Origin: Streptomyces sp. F001
GTDB lineage: Bacteria > Actinomycetota > Actinomycetes > Streptomycetales > Streptomycetaceae
DNA length: 64,000 nt
Assembly: GCF_004187715.1 (NCBI RefSeq)
Contig: NZ_QZWF01000003.1
Span: 248,001-312,000 of the forward strand
Direction: 5' to 3'
Below the pieces are notes generated by a model, which ran no database searches, was not told the DNA's origin, and saw only the letters and a list, made by a program, of their open reading frames with translations. This document shows, piece after piece, positions 46,578-55,076 of the stretch. Positions within the stretch are counted from its first letter, which is position 1, and every line of letters starts with the position of its first letter. Both the position numbers and the translations under genes were made by a program.

Positions 46578-48633
46578 CGTCGGTCTCCTTCGTCAGACGG
46601 GCCCAGTCGGTGACGACCGGCACGAGATCTCCCTTGAGCCACAAGGGGAGTTGGTCGCGATGGTGGGGCGAGCCGGGGACGCCGGACGCGCCGAAGGGCA
46701 CCACCCACAGGCTGTCCTCGCGGCGGGCCAGGTCCCACACGTAACGGGCGGCCGGGCCGCGTGCGGCGCGGTCGGTGAGGCCGGGGACGGCGGAGGTGCA
46801 CAGCACACAGTCGTGGTCGCCGGACAGGCCGGGCTCGTCGTCCGACGGGCCGGCCAGGGCCCGCCACGGAGCGAGACGGTGGGTGTCGCCCCAGGTGCGC
46901 TGCGGCTGCCCGGCGACCTCCAGGACCGCGTCCCGGACGATCGCCGCGCGGTCGATGCCGTACAACTCCTCCGCGCTCAGCAGATGTTCCAGGGCGAAGC
47001 CGATGCGCGGGACGGGCGCGAGCCACGGAAGCAGGACCTCCGGGTAGGCGGGCGGCTCGGTCAGCGGGGTGAACGCCGGGTGGGCGGCGAGCCGGCGGAC
47101 CACCGCGCCGCGCAGCGCCGCGTAGGCGGCGGCCTCGGGGCTGGCCGCGTCCATCCGACGGTCCCAGCGCAGGAGGCTCTCGCGCAGGGCGGCGGCGTCG
47201 GGGGACAGGTCGTCGAGGGCCTCGAGGTGGGCGAGGAGGGGCCCGGCGGAGGCGAGGTGGGTGTCGGTGTGGATCGCGGGCATGTCGGCTGCCGACCACT
47301 GGTCCTTCTCGCCCAGCAGCGCGGCGATCCGGCCGGCGCGGTGCGGCGCGGCGAACTCGACGCCGAGGGGGGTGGCGGGGCCGCGCTGGTTGGCCATCAC
47401 CGCGATGCCGTCGGTCAGGCCCGCCCGGGGCATCTCGTGCCAGCCGCGCCACTCGTGGCCGGGCTCCCAGGCGGGGACCAGCCGGATGCGGTTGGCCTCG
47501 GCACGCACCGGTACCCGCCCCGCGACCCGGTGCAGGGTCCCGCCCTCGGTGTCGGCGGCCTGGACGACGTTGACCGGCTCGGCCCATACGTCGAAGGCAC
47601 GGTCGACGTCGGCGACCGTGCGGGCCCGCAGCAGCGGCAGCAGGGCGGCGAAGCCGAGGTCGCCGGTGACGCGGGGCGGGTAGCGGAGGCTGAGGGCGAG
47701 GGGGGTGCCGTCGTCGAGCCCCTCGGGTCCACCGGCGACGACCGGTCCCCGTTCGGTCTCGATCACCTCGACCGGCACCCGCTCCGCACCGCCGACCTCG
47801 ACGAACTCCGTGTGCCGCACGGCCCGTTGCCAGCGCCCGTCCGGGCCGAGCGCCTCGACACCGGCGCCGGTGCGCCGCAGCCGCTCCCGGTAGAGGTCCT
47901 GGTAGTCGGCCATGGCGTTGGTGATGGCCCAGGCGACCGTGCCGGTGTGGCCGAAGTGGGCGATGCCGGGGACACCGGGGACGGCGAGGCCGACGACGTC
48001 GAACTCCGGGCAGCACAGGCGGATCTGCTGGTACACACCGGGGTCCTCGATGAACCGGTGCGGGTCGCCCGCGATGACGGCCTGCCCGGTGACGGTGCGT
48101 TTGCCGGCGACCAGCCAGCCGTTGCTGCCGGAGGTGCCGGGACCGTCGGTGGCGAACAGCCCCACCGCCTGCGGTCCCAGGTGCCGTACGACCTGCTCGC
48201 GCCAGAGCTTCGCCGGGAAGCCCGCGAACAGGATGTGCGTGGCGAGCCAGACACCGAGCGGGGTCCAGGGCTCCCAGTGGCCGGGGGCCAGTCCGGTCGC
48301 GGCGAACTCGGGCGTACGGCGGGCGCCTTCGGAGAGGCCCTCGTTGACGCCGTCGACGTAGGCGCGGACCCAGTCGGACGTGCCGGGGTCCAGCGCGTCG
48401 AAGCAACGTCTCGCCGTGTCGTCCAGTCGCGCCCGTCTCGCGAAGACGTCCCAGGCCACGGCGTCCGGACCGAGGAAGGACGCCGAGGTGCCCTGGGCGC
48501 GGTGGCGTTCGACCTCCAGTTGCCAGGCGCGGTCGAGGGCGGTGACCCGGCCCTGGGCGCGGGCGAGTTCGCGGGCGCCGGAAGCGCGCAGATGCGGGAT
48601 GCCCCAGGCATCGCGGTGGATCTCGGTGGTCAC
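46570..48633 (-). CDS. penicillin acylase-family N-terminal nucleophile hydrolase
   Basis: 687-residue Ntn hydrolase. The precursor is expected to cleave before Ser170 (TSGSNGWLVAG), giving alpha (1-169) and beta subunits; Ser170-Asn171 is the family signature. The chain starts MTTEIHRDAWGIPHL with no signal peptide, so unlike secreted penicillin acylases it should act in the cytoplasm. The iron box at 48653-48671 is 20 bases upstream of its start. First gene of an operon with the IucB-like and cupin genes. An amide-bonded siderophore or its acyl precursor is a plausible substrate. Confidence 0.87.
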   Translation of the reverse strand: MTTEIHRDAWGIPHLRASGARELARAQGRVTALDRAWQLEVERHRAQGTSASFLGPDAVAWDVFARRARLDDTARRCFDALDPGTSDWVRAYVDGVNEGLSEGARRTPEFAATGLAPGHWEPWTPLGVWLATHILFAGFPAKLWREQVVRHLGPQAVGLFATDGPGTSGSNGWLVAGKRTVTGQAVIAGDPHRFIEDPGVYQQIRLCCPEFDVVGLAVPGVPGIAHFGHTGTVAWAITNAMADYQDLYRERLRRTGAGVEALGPDGRWQRAVRHTEFVEVGGAERVPVEVIETERGPVVAGGPEGLDDGTPLALSLRYPPRVTGDLGFAALLPLLRARTVADVDRAFDVWAEPVNVVQAADTEGGTLHRVAGRVPVRAEANRIRLVPAWEPGHEWRGWHEMPRAGLTDGIAVMANQRGPATPLGVEFAAPHRAGRIAALLGEKDQWSAADMPAIHTDTHLASAGPLLAHLEALDDLSPDAAALRESLLRWDRRMDAASPEAAAYAALRGAVVRRLAAHPAFTPLTEPPAYPEVLLPWLAPVPRIGFALEHLLSAEELYGIDRAAIVRDAVLEVAGQPQRTWGDTHRLAPWRALAGPSDDEPGLSGDHDCVLCTSAVPGLTDRAARGPAARYVWDLARREDSLWVVPFGASGVPGSPHHRDQLPLWLKGDLVPVVTDWARLTKETDDV

Positions 48634-48652
48634 CCTGTCGCCCTCCTGTGCT

Positions 48653-48671
48653 TTAGGTTAGGCTCACCTAA
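48653..48671. promoter_or_regulatory. iron box (DmdR1/IdeR-type operator)
   Basis: TTAGGTTAGGCTCACCTAA matches the 19-bp actinobacterial iron box in 18 of 19 positions. It lies between divergent starts at 48633 and 48712, so one box should repress both directions when iron is plentiful. Confidence 0.92.
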
Positions 48672-48711
48672 GTGAGTCGTGGCGGAATCGTACGCGAAGG
48701 GTGAAGGCGCG

Positions 48712-49422
48712 ATGGGGCAGGGGCGGGGTTGGGAGGGCACGGTCCTCAGGCTGCTGCGGGCGAAGGACTTCGTGTTCACCGTGACGGGCGCCGAGGACGT
48801 CACCGCCGAGTACCGGCGGCTCCACCTCACCGACGGCGGGATGCTCGCGGCGACCGGCGTCCACCCGACGATGTGGGTCCGGCTGTGGTTCGACAACGCG
48901 GGAAAGCCGCACCAGCGGGCGTACACGCTGGTCGACCCGGATCCGGCGGCCGGCACCTTCAGCCTCGAGTTCGCACTCCACGAGGGGTGCGCCAGTGACT
49001 GGGCGCGGGCGGCGAAACCAGGGGACACGATCGAGGCGACGGTGCAGGGGACGGGTTTCCAGCGGCCCCAGCCCGAGCCCTCGCACGTCTTCGCGATCGG
49101 CGACCCGGCCTCGCTGCCCGCGCTCAACTCCCTCCTCGACGAAATGGGTTCGGCGCCGGCGACGGTCTGGTTCGAGGGCGAGCCGGCCGGACTGCCGTAC
49201 CGGGGAGACAACGACCGCCACGAGCTGCGCACGCTCCCCCGCGGACACCTGGTCGACGACGTGAAGACGACGCTGCCCGAACTCCTGGCGGCCACCCCGC
49301 ACCCGTACGTCTGGATCGCCTGCGACACCGCGACGACCCGCACGCTGGCGGCGTACGTCCGCAAGGACCTGTCCGTGCCGAAGGACCGTGTGCACGCGCT
49401 GGGGTACTGGCGCGCGGCCTGA
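48712..49422 (+). CDS. siderophore-interacting FAD-binding protein (SIP)
   Basis: 236-residue flavoprotein of the SIP/ViuB family that reduces ferric siderophores inside the cell. FAD contacts are in QRAYTLVDPD, and the siderophore-binding helix region follows. The C-terminal NAD(P)H domain carries HVFAIGDPASLPAL and VWIACDTATTRTL. ATG 48712 is chosen because the upstream GTG 48679 lies only 8 bases from the iron box, leaving no room for a ribosome site. Confidence 0.92.
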   Translation: MGQGRGWEGTVLRLLRAKDFVFTVTGAEDVTAEYRRLHLTDGGMLAATGVHPTMWVRLWFDNAGKPHQRAYTLVDPDPAAGTFSLEFALHEGCASDWARAAKPGDTIEATVQGTGFQRPQPEPSHVFAIGDPASLPALNSLLDEMGSAPATVWFEGEPAGLPYRGDNDRHELRTLPRGHLVDDVKTTLPELLAATPHPYVWIACDTATTRTLAAYVRKDLSVPKDRVHALGYWRAA

Positions 49423-49446
49423 CACCGGACGCGGGACCATCGGCTC

Positions 49447-49580
49447 ATGGACGTCCCCCTTCACCTCGCCCAGGCCCCGAGGCCGATGAACTGCTCGGGC
49501 GCTCCCCGCTCGCCGCACCGGCCGGGATGCTGCCGGACCAGCAGATTCCGATGGAGTCGAGCACTACGCCGGTGATGTGA
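49447..49580 (+). pseudogene. HhH-GPD DNA glycosylase relic
   Basis: MDVPLHLAQ begins in one frame. After CAGGCCCCGAGG, where one base seems lost, the reading becomes EADELLGRSPLAAPAGMLPD, then QQIPME, then stops. This is the N-terminus of a small endonuclease III-like HhH-GPD protein. The catalytic helix-hairpin-helix is absent. Confidence 0.55.
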
Positions 49581-49637
49581 GCGGCGTCCGGCAGGGCGTC
49601 GGCAGCGGCCAAGGCCGCGAAGAAGCAGCTGTCAGCC

Positions 49638-49667
49638 GAGTGGCCCGCTCCGGGATGCGGGCCACTC
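49638..49667. terminator. hairpin between glycosylase relic and DUF308 gene
   Basis: Perfect 11-bp stem GAGTGGCCCGC / GCGGGCCACTC with an 8-base loop. It is probably the old terminator of the lost glycosylase gene. Confidence 0.6.
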
Positions 49668-49689
49668 GTCGGCGTTCCCAGCATGGAGC

Positions 49690-50367
49690 ATGACCGAGCC
49701 ACCGAGCGGCTCCCCCTGGGGTCCCGAGTACGACGACCGGCGCGTGCACGCCACCCGTGACCCGCACGCGCCGCGCCCGCCGTACGACGGACCCGAACCG
49801 CCCTTCGAGGGACCGCTGCACCTGATCTCCCGCGCCGCCTGGCAGGTCGTGCTGGTCACCGGGATCGCCTCGCTGGCCCTGGGCATCCTGGTCCTGTTCT
49901 GGCCGGACGCCACGCTGCTGGCCGCCGGCATCCTCTTCGGCCTCTACCTCCTCGTCAGCGGCGTCCTCCAGCTCGCCTCCGCCTTCGGCACCCACAAGAC
50001 GACCTCGCTGCGTGTGCTGGCCTTCATCAGCGGCGCCCTGTCGATCCTGCTCGGCCTGTTCTGCTTCCGCGGCGCCATGCAGTCGATCCTGCTGCTCGCG
50101 CTGTGGATCGGCATCGGCTGGCTGTTCCGCGGGATCACCCAGACCCTGGCCGCCGCGTCCGACCCGGCGGTGCCCGCCCGCGGCTGGCAGATCCTCCTCG
50201 GCATCGTCACCGTCCTCGCCGGCGTCGTTCTGATCGTCTCCCCGTTCGAGTCGGTCGCCGTCCTCACGATCGTCGGCGGCTGCTGGCTGGTCGCGGTGGG
50301 CATCGTCGAACTCCTCACGGCGCTGCGCATCCGCGCCCTCACCCGCCACGTCCCCCGCGAGCTGTGA
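49690..50367 (+). CDS. HdeD/DUF308 membrane protein
   Basis: 225-residue protein with a 45-residue Pro-rich cytoplasmic start, then six membrane helices arranged as paired repeats (VVLVTGIASLALGILVLFWP, ILFGLYLLVSGVLQLA and so on). The family includes the E. coli acid-resistance protein HdeD; its molecular role is unknown. Single gene. Confidence 0.87.
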   Translation: MTEPPSGSPWGPEYDDRRVHATRDPHAPRPPYDGPEPPFEGPLHLISRAAWQVVLVTGIASLALGILVLFWPDATLLAAGILFGLYLLVSGVLQLASAFGTHKTTSLRVLAFISGALSILLGLFCFRGAMQSILLLALWIGIGWLFRGITQTLAAASDPAVPARGWQILLGIVTVLAGVVLIVSPFESVAVLTIVGGCWLVAVGIVELLTALRIRALTRHVPREL

Positions 50368-50469
50368 CCGGGAGAACCTCATGCCCGTCATACCCGAGCC
50401 CGGTACGCCGAGCGAGCGAACAGCGCAGGCCCCAAGGGCCTCGTCCGCCCGCCGGGGAGGTGAGCAGCC

Positions 50470-50781
50470 GTGAATGCCGTCCCGTCTCCGGGTCGCTGGG
50501 CTCGGGTGGTCGTGCTGTTGCTCGCCCTGCTCGTGCCGGCGGCGCACACCGACGCGGTCGCCGTGCCCGCCGTGACCGTGGTGGGCGAGGTGACCGAGGG
50601 CGACCTGCTGGACACCGCCGTACGGCCGCCGGGGCGGGCCGTGCACCAGCCCGCACTGCCGCAGCGGCCGGTCCGCGCACCGGCCCCGGCGCTCCACGGG
50701 ATGCCGGCCCGCCCCTGCCCGGCCCCGTCCTGGCCGCCGTACACCCCAAGCGCCCTGCGTTCCGTGGTCCTGCGCTGCTGA
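50470..50781 (+). CDS. small secreted hypothetical protein
   Basis: 103 residues from GTG 50470. The signal peptide is WARVVVLLLALLVPAAHTDA. The mature part is Pro/Ala/Arg-rich without a known domain. Base composition is consistent with coding. Possibly co-transcribed with the DUF308 gene 100 bases upstream. Confidence 0.55.
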   Translation: MNAVPSPGRWARVVVLLLALLVPAAHTDAVAVPAVTVVGEVTEGDLLDTAVRPPGRAVHQPALPQRPVRAPAPALHGMPARPCPAPSWPPYTPSALRSVVLRC

Positions 50782-50851
50782 TGCACCCGTCCTCCCCCAG
50801 GCCGGTCAGTACGACGCAAGGAAGACAGACGGACGCAAGGAAGAAGCAGCC

Positions 50852-50986
50852 ATGCCCTCAGATCCCTACGCGGTGCTGCGCGCCCTGGTGCGCGCGGAGG
50901 CCGCCCGCAGTGCCCCGAAACCGGAAGCGAAGGAAGCCAAGCCGCAGCAACAGCCCGGCCACGTCGGGGAGCGGCGGCGCGGTTGA
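50852..50986 (+). CDS. 44-residue hypothetical protein
   Basis: ATG 50852 with AAGGAAG upstream encodes MPSDPYAVLRALVRAEAARS, then a Lys/Glu/Gln-rich tail. The charged helix and the hairpin terminator 9 bases after the stop favour a real gene. No family is known to me. Confidence 0.5.
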   Translation: MPSDPYAVLRALVRAEAARSAPKPEAKEAKPQQQPGHVGERRRG

Positions 50987-50994
50987 CGTGAAGC

Positions 50995-51021
50995 CCGGAC
51001 GCCCCCGCACGGGGCGTCCGG
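50995..51021 (+). terminator. terminator after the 44-residue ORF
   Basis: Perfect 11-bp stem CCGGACGCCCC / GGGGCGTCCGG with a 5-base loop. Confidence 0.85.
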
Positions 51022-51157
51022 CTCACCGCTTTCTGCGAGCGACCTCATCCACACCCACCCCCTTTGACCGATATTGACCATGATGTGCGCGCACTTGACC
51101 AGCACGGCCCGAGCCGGGAAGCTGCGGCCAGGGAGGCTTGACCGGTAGGCTTTCCGT

Positions 51158-51454
51158 GTGATCTTCAAGCGCATCGGAAACGGCCGGCCGTACCCCGACC
51201 ACGGCCGGGAAAGCACCCGGCAGTGGGCGGACGTCGCGCCGCGCCCGGTCCGCCTCGATCAGCTCGTGACGACCAAGCAGCAGCTCGACCTCGAGACCCT
51301 GCTGGCCGAGGACTCGACGTTCTACGGCGACCTCTTCGCGCACGTCGTGAAGTGGCAGGGAGACCTGTATCTGGAGGACGGCCTCCACCGCGCGGTGCGG
51401 GCGGCCCTCCAGCAACGCCAGGTGCTGCACGCCCGCGTGCTCGAGCTGGACTGA
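51158..51454 (+). CDS. VapB-like conserved protein without partner toxin
   Basis: 98 residues from GTG 51158, beginning MIFKRIGNGRPYPDHGR, a conserved Streptomyces protein often labelled VapB-family antitoxin. The C-terminal part LYLEDGLHRAVRAALQQRQV resembles a short helical antitoxin motif. No PIN toxin gene adjoins it, so a solitary regulatory or housekeeping role is more likely than a toxin-antitoxin function. Confidence 0.78.
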   Translation: MIFKRIGNGRPYPDHGRESTRQWADVAPRPVRLDQLVTTKQQLDLETLLAEDSTFYGDLFAHVVKWQGDLYLEDGLHRAVRAALQQRQVLHARVLELD

Positions 51455-51564
51455 GGCCCGCCCGAGGCACCCGTCGGCAACGGCTTGGCCCTTTCGGGTT
51501 CTCCTGAGCGGCGTCGAATGATCATCTAGTAGGCATTGCCGCCCGGGCGCACTACGCTGCGCCC

Positions 51565-52203
51565 ATGAGCATGCTGACTCCCCCCGGCATGGGCGGCCAG
51601 TACCGCATCACGGGGGACAAGTACCCGCGGATGCGCCCGCCCCGGCGGCGCGGCAGGCTCGTACTCCTCGTCACCGCCTCCGTCGCCGTGCTCGGCGTCC
51701 TCGGCTGGGGAACCCTCCAGCTCGTCGACGTCTTCACCGGCGGCGACAAGGCCTCGGCCGCCGGCTCCAAGGCGGACTGCGCGACCAAGGCGAGCCCCTC
51801 GCCCAGCGCGGCCAGGGACCTGCCCGAGCCCCGCGCGATCACCGTCAACGTGCTCAACGCCACGACCCGCAGCGGCCTCGCCAAGCAGACCGCCGACGAA
51901 CTGAAGAAACGTGGCTTCAGGATCGGCGACGTGGGCAACGCGCCGAAGGAGTTCGACAAGAAGGTCCGCGGCACCGGCATACTCCTCGGCCCCACCGCGT
52001 CCCTGAACACCTCGCTGCCCGTCCTCGCCACCCAGCTCACCACCGCCGAACGCCGCACCGACGCCAAACGCAAGGGTCCGGCCGTCGACCTGATCCTCGG
52101 CAACGGCTTCAAGGGGCTGACGAAGCAGGCGGACGCCGCCGCGGCGCTGGCCGCACTGGCCGAGCCGGAGCCGACGCCCACCGCGTCGAAGAAGAGCTGC
52201 TGA
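51565..52203 (+). CDS. LytR C-terminal domain protein
   Basis: 212 residues: a basic cytoplasmic start (MRPPRRRGR), one membrane anchor (LVLLVTASVAVLGVLGWGTL, about 32-51), a Ser/Pro linker, and an extracytoplasmic LytR_C domain (ITVNVLNATTRSGLAKQTAD). Such stand-alone domains accompany LCP-type cell-wall enzymes; the exact role is unknown. A hairpin overlaps its stop. Confidence 0.88.
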   Translation: MSMLTPPGMGGQYRITGDKYPRMRPPRRRGRLVLLVTASVAVLGVLGWGTLQLVDVFTGGDKASAAGSKADCATKASPSPSAARDLPEPRAITVNVLNATTRSGLAKQTADELKKRGFRIGDVGNAPKEFDKKVRGTGILLGPTASLNTSLPVLATQLTTAERRTDAKRKGPAVDLILGNGFKGLTKQADAAAALAALAEPEPTPTASKKSC

Positions 52204-52222
52204 AGCCTCGCACGAGGCTTCA
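52201..52222. terminator. bidirectional terminator between LytR_C gene and upp
   Basis: TGAAGCCTCG / CGAGGCTTCA with a 2-base centre. The first three bases are the stop codon of the LytR_C gene. It serves two convergent genes. Confidence 0.8.
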
Positions 52223-52230
52223 GCAGGGCC

Positions 52231-52866
52231 CTATTCGGCCGCCCCGTACATCCGGTCCCCGGCGTCGCCCAGGCCCGGCACGATGTAGCCGTTCTCGTTG
52301 AGGCGCTCGTCGACCGATGCCGTCACCACCGTCACCGGGGTGCCCGCCAGTTCGCGCTCCATGAGCTCGACGCCCTCCGGGGCGGCCAGCAGCACCACCG
52401 CGGTCACATCGTCGGCGCCGCGCTTGATCAGCTCCTGGATCGCCGCGACCAGCGTGCCGCCGGTGGCGAGCATCGGGTCCAGGACGTACACCTGCCGCCC
52501 GGAGAGGTCCTCCGGCATGCGGGTGGCATACGTGGACGCCTGCAGCGTCTCCTCGTTGCGGATCATGCCCAGGAAGCCCACCTCGGCGGTCGGCAGCAGC
52601 CGGACCATGCCGTCCAGCATGCCGAGGCCGGCCCGCAGGATCGGCACCACCAGCGGGCGCGGGTGGGAGAGCTTCACGCCGGTGGTGGAGGCGACCGGGG
52701 TCGTGATGTCGACCTGCTCGGTGCGCACGTCGCGCGTGGCCTCGTAGGCGAGCAGGGTGACCAGCTCGTCGGCGAGACGGCGGAAGGTCGCGGAGTCGGT
52801 GCGCTGGTCGCGCAGCGTGGTGAGCTTGTGGGCGACCAGGGGGTGGTCGACGACGTGGAGACGCAT
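52231..52866 (-). CDS. upp: uracil phosphoribosyltransferase
   Basis: 211-residue pyrimidine salvage enzyme making UMP from uracil and PRPP. The PRPP loop is [14 protein letters not shown]. The uracil-binding end contains [19 protein letters not shown] 52866 ([16 protein letters not shown]) fits the family start. The frame also allows GTG three codons upstream. Confidence 0.96.
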   Translation of the reverse strand: MRLHVVDHPLVAHKLTTLRDQRTDSATFRRLADELVTLLAYEATRDVRTEQVDITTPVASTTGVKLSHPRPLVVPILRAGLGMLDGMVRLLPTAEVGFLGMIRNEETLQASTYATRMPEDLSGRQVYVLDPMLATGGTLVAAIQELIKRGADDVTAVVLLAAPEGVELMERELAGTPVTVVTASVDERLNENGYIVPGLGDAGDRMYGAAE

Positions 52867-52961
52867 GCCCCCCACAGTAGCCGCGCTTCGTGGCCGCCAC
52901 GCCCTGGCGTCAAACCCCCCGTCCGGGGGAAGGTGGGAGTGACGGATAGGGGTGGTTGCCT

Positions 52962-53192
52962 ATGCCTGACCTGCCTGACCTGCCCGAGGGCGACACTCCG
53001 GGGGACCGGGATTCCGCCGGACGGCGCACAGCCGCGACGCCGCAGGAGACCGACGCCGAGCGGAGGCGGCGCCGGGCCCGGTTCCTGCGCGAACTCGCCG
53101 AAGCGCGAGAACTTCGTGACCGCGTCCAGCCCCGGCGCGCCAAGACGGCCCGGCTGCGCCACGCCATGCGCATGCGAACGTTCCGCTGGTAG
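52962..53192 (+). CDS. small conserved hypothetical protein
   Basis: 76 residues from ATG 52962: an acidic Pro-rich start (MPDLPDLPEGDTPGDRD) and a strongly basic helical second half (AERRRRRARFLRELAEAREL). Nucleic-acid binding or a coiled coil is possible, but no family is recognised. Confidence 0.6.
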   Translation: MPDLPDLPEGDTPGDRDSAGRRTAATPQETDAERRRRRARFLRELAEARELRDRVQPRRAKTARLRHAMRMRTFRW

Positions 53193-53495
53193 ATCCACCG
53201 CCCGGGCCGGCGGCGGGAAGATCTGCGCCCCAAACGGTCGTTGTGGGAGTGGACGTGCGGGGCCGGCCTCGAAAGCCGCGTACGATCCGCAGGTGGCGGC
53301 AACGAGTGCGCTGGTGAGTCGTTCGCGTACGTGCGATCAAAACTGCCGGACACAGGGAGCCGAAGACGTCCCCTGAGCGCCTTGTTTCTGCCACGATTCC
53401 GAGTGGGTGGGACTCGGAGCCCGAGCTCTCCCCGCCCGCAGCCTCCGCCGGGGGGACCCCCAACCGGCACGCCTCTGACCAGTGGGAGAGTCACG
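53193..53495. other. intergenic region before the TadA-associated gene
   Basis: Three hundred bases without a convincing gene. Contains the leader of the next gene and a GC-rich block with GGGGGGACCCCC, a motif common in Streptomyces spacers. Confidence 0.4.
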
Positions 53496-54035
53496 GTGTA
53501 CTTCGCCGCACTGCTCGCGCGCACCGAAGACGGGTGGGAAGCGAGCGACACAGAGCTCGACGATGTGGAGACCCTGTCGGATCTGGCCGACCTGGCCCGG
53601 GAAGCCTCTCCCGACGACGACACGGTGCTCGTCCTGATCGAGCAGGAGGACGCCTGGTTCGGCGTCGTCCGCATCGATGGCGAGGACGACCCTCGGATCT
53701 ACGTCTCGGACGCCGCCGCGGCTGCCCGCAGCAGCTACGGCGAGATCCTGCTCACCGACGAGCTGCTCGGCAGGGAGCCCGGCGACGACAGCGCCGACCT
53801 GGACTCCCTGGACCTCGACGGCACCGAGGACGGTGAACCCGCCGACGACGACGCCGACGCGGACGCCGGCGACGGCGGCTCCGCCGAGGCCGTGCCGCAC
53901 GGCCCGGTCGGCGACACCGCCGTCCTCGACGACCTGGGCGTCAGCGAGAAGGAGCTGCTGTCGCTCTCGGAGGACGCCCTCACCTCGATCGCCGAGTCCC
54001 TGGGCGCCTCGGACGTCCTGGAGACCGTCCGCTGA
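53496..54035 (+). CDS. tRNA adenosine deaminase-associated protein
   Basis: 179 residues from GTG 53496 (GGGAGAG upstream). The conserved N-terminal half is MYFAALLARTEDGWEASDTE through YVSDAAAAARSSYGEILLTD. An acidic Asp-rich linker follows, then a short C-terminal helix LGVSEKELLSLSEDALTSI. It directly precedes tadA in actinomycetes, hence the name; the biochemical role is unknown. Confidence 0.9.
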   Translation: MYFAALLARTEDGWEASDTELDDVETLSDLADLAREASPDDDTVLVLIEQEDAWFGVVRIDGEDDPRIYVSDAAAAARSSYGEILLTDELLGREPGDDSADLDSLDLDGTEDGEPADDDADADAGDGGSAEAVPHGPVGDTAVLDDLGVSEKELLSLSEDALTSIAESLGASDVLETVR

Positions 54036-54091
54036 CCCCGCCCGGCACCGCACGGTCCCCCGACCCGGTACGCGACCGCTGGCGGGCCGCG

Positions 54092-54577
54092 ATGCGGCAC
54101 GCCCTGGACGAGGCCGAACGGGCCGTCCGCGGCGGCGACGTCCCCGTCGGCGCGGTCGTGCTGTCCGGCGACGGTACGACCGTGCTGGCCACCGGGCACA
54201 ACGAACGCGAGGCCACCGGCGACCCGACCGCGCACGCCGAGGTCCTCGCCATCCGCCGCGCGGCGGCGAAGCTGAGAGAATCAGCGGCGCGAAGCGCCTC
54301 CGGCAAGGATGGCGGTGGGAGACGGGCGGGCGAGTGGCGGCTGGCCGGCTGCACCCTCGTCGTCACCCTCGAACCCTGCACGATGTGCGCGGGCGCGATC
54401 GTCCAGTCCCGCGTGGACCGCGTCGTCTACGGCGCCCGCGACGACAAGGCGGGCGCGGCCGGCTCCCTCTGGGACGTCATACGCGACCGGCGGCTCAACC
54501 ACCGCCCCGAGGTGATCGAGGGCGTGCTCGCCGAGGAGTGCGCCCGGCTGCTCACCGACTTCTTCCGCGACCGCTGA
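54092..54577 (+). CDS. tadA: tRNA-specific adenosine deaminase TadA
   Basis: Zinc deaminase converting the wobble A34 of tRNA-Arg(ACG) to inosine. Ligands are H48 (TAHAE, E50 proton shuttle), C96 and C99 (EPCTMC). Compared with usual TadA there are about 18 additional residues (ESAARSASGKDGGGRRAG, 63-80) between the HAE helix and EWRLAGC. ATG 54092 leaves a short N-terminus; homologous-looking DPVRDRWRAA lies just upstream in frame, so a CTG at 54032 overlapping the previous stop may be the true start. Confidence 0.93.
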   Translation: MRHALDEAERAVRGGDVPVGAVVLSGDGTTVLATGHNEREATGDPTAHAEVLAIRRAAAKLRESAARSASGKDGGGRRAGEWRLAGCTLVVTLEPCTMCAGAIVQSRVDRVVYGARDDKAGAAGSLWDVIRDRRLNHRPEVIEGVLAEECARLLTDFFRDR

Positions 54578-54644
54578 CCGGCCACCGTGGCAGGCGCGAA
54601 TACCGATTTCGGACCATGCCCCACCTTGCTGTAAGGTCTCCCTC

Positions 54645-54729
54645 GGTAGCGTGTCCGAGCGGCCGAAGGAGCTCGCCTCGAAAGCGAGTGTGGCGCAAGT
54701 CACCGAGGGTTCAAATCCCTCCGCTACCG
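54645..54729 (+). tRNA. tRNA-Ser (anticodon CGA)
   Basis: 85-nt class II tRNA. Acceptor GGTAGCG/CGCTACC with discriminator G. Anticodon stem CTCGC/GCGAG with loop CTCGAAA (CGA). Long variable arm GTGGCGCAAGTCAC. T loop GTTCAAA. Confidence 0.96.
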
Positions 54730-54736
54730 CTCGAGA

Positions 54737-54764
54737 AAGGGCCCCGTCGTCAGACGGGGCCCTT
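54737..54764 (+). terminator. terminator after tRNA-Ser(CGA)
   Basis: Perfect 12-bp stem AAGGGCCCCGTC / GACGGGGCCCTT with a 4-base loop. Confidence 0.88.
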
Positions 54765-54896
54765 CGTGCATGCCGGGACATGCCGGGACAACGGATCCCG
54801 CCCGGCGAGGCGTTGGTCGTCAAATACGACGTGAAGTTACACTCACCGCCGGCAACAGGGGTCCCATCAGGCGCAGCAGGCACAGGGGAGGCCGCA

Positions 54897-55076
54897 GTGG
54901 CGGTGAATTCGAAGAAGATCGCCGTCTATGTGCTTGTGGTCTTCGCGCTCTACGTGATCATCACGGACCCGTCCAAGGCCGCCGACTACGTCCAGATAGG
55001 GTTCGAGGGCATATCGGACGCCGCCAAGGCCATCGGTGACTTCATGACCTGGGTCGCCAACGGAGGAGAGTCATGA
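54897..55076 (+). CDS. small single-pass membrane protein
   Basis: 59 residues from GTG 54897 (GGGGAGG upstream). One helix (IAVYVLVVFALYVIITDP) is followed by an amphipathic segment. The stop overlaps the next ATG (ATGA), so the two are coupled. Function unknown. Confidence 0.75.
   Translation: MAVNSKKIAVYVLVVFALYVIITDPSKAADYVQIGFEGISDAAKAIGDFMTWVANGGES

Noticed and set aside
51158..51454. Orphan toxin-antitoxin system
   Set aside because: No toxin gene adjoins the VapB-like ORF, and the protein seems to be a widely conserved Streptomyces protein.
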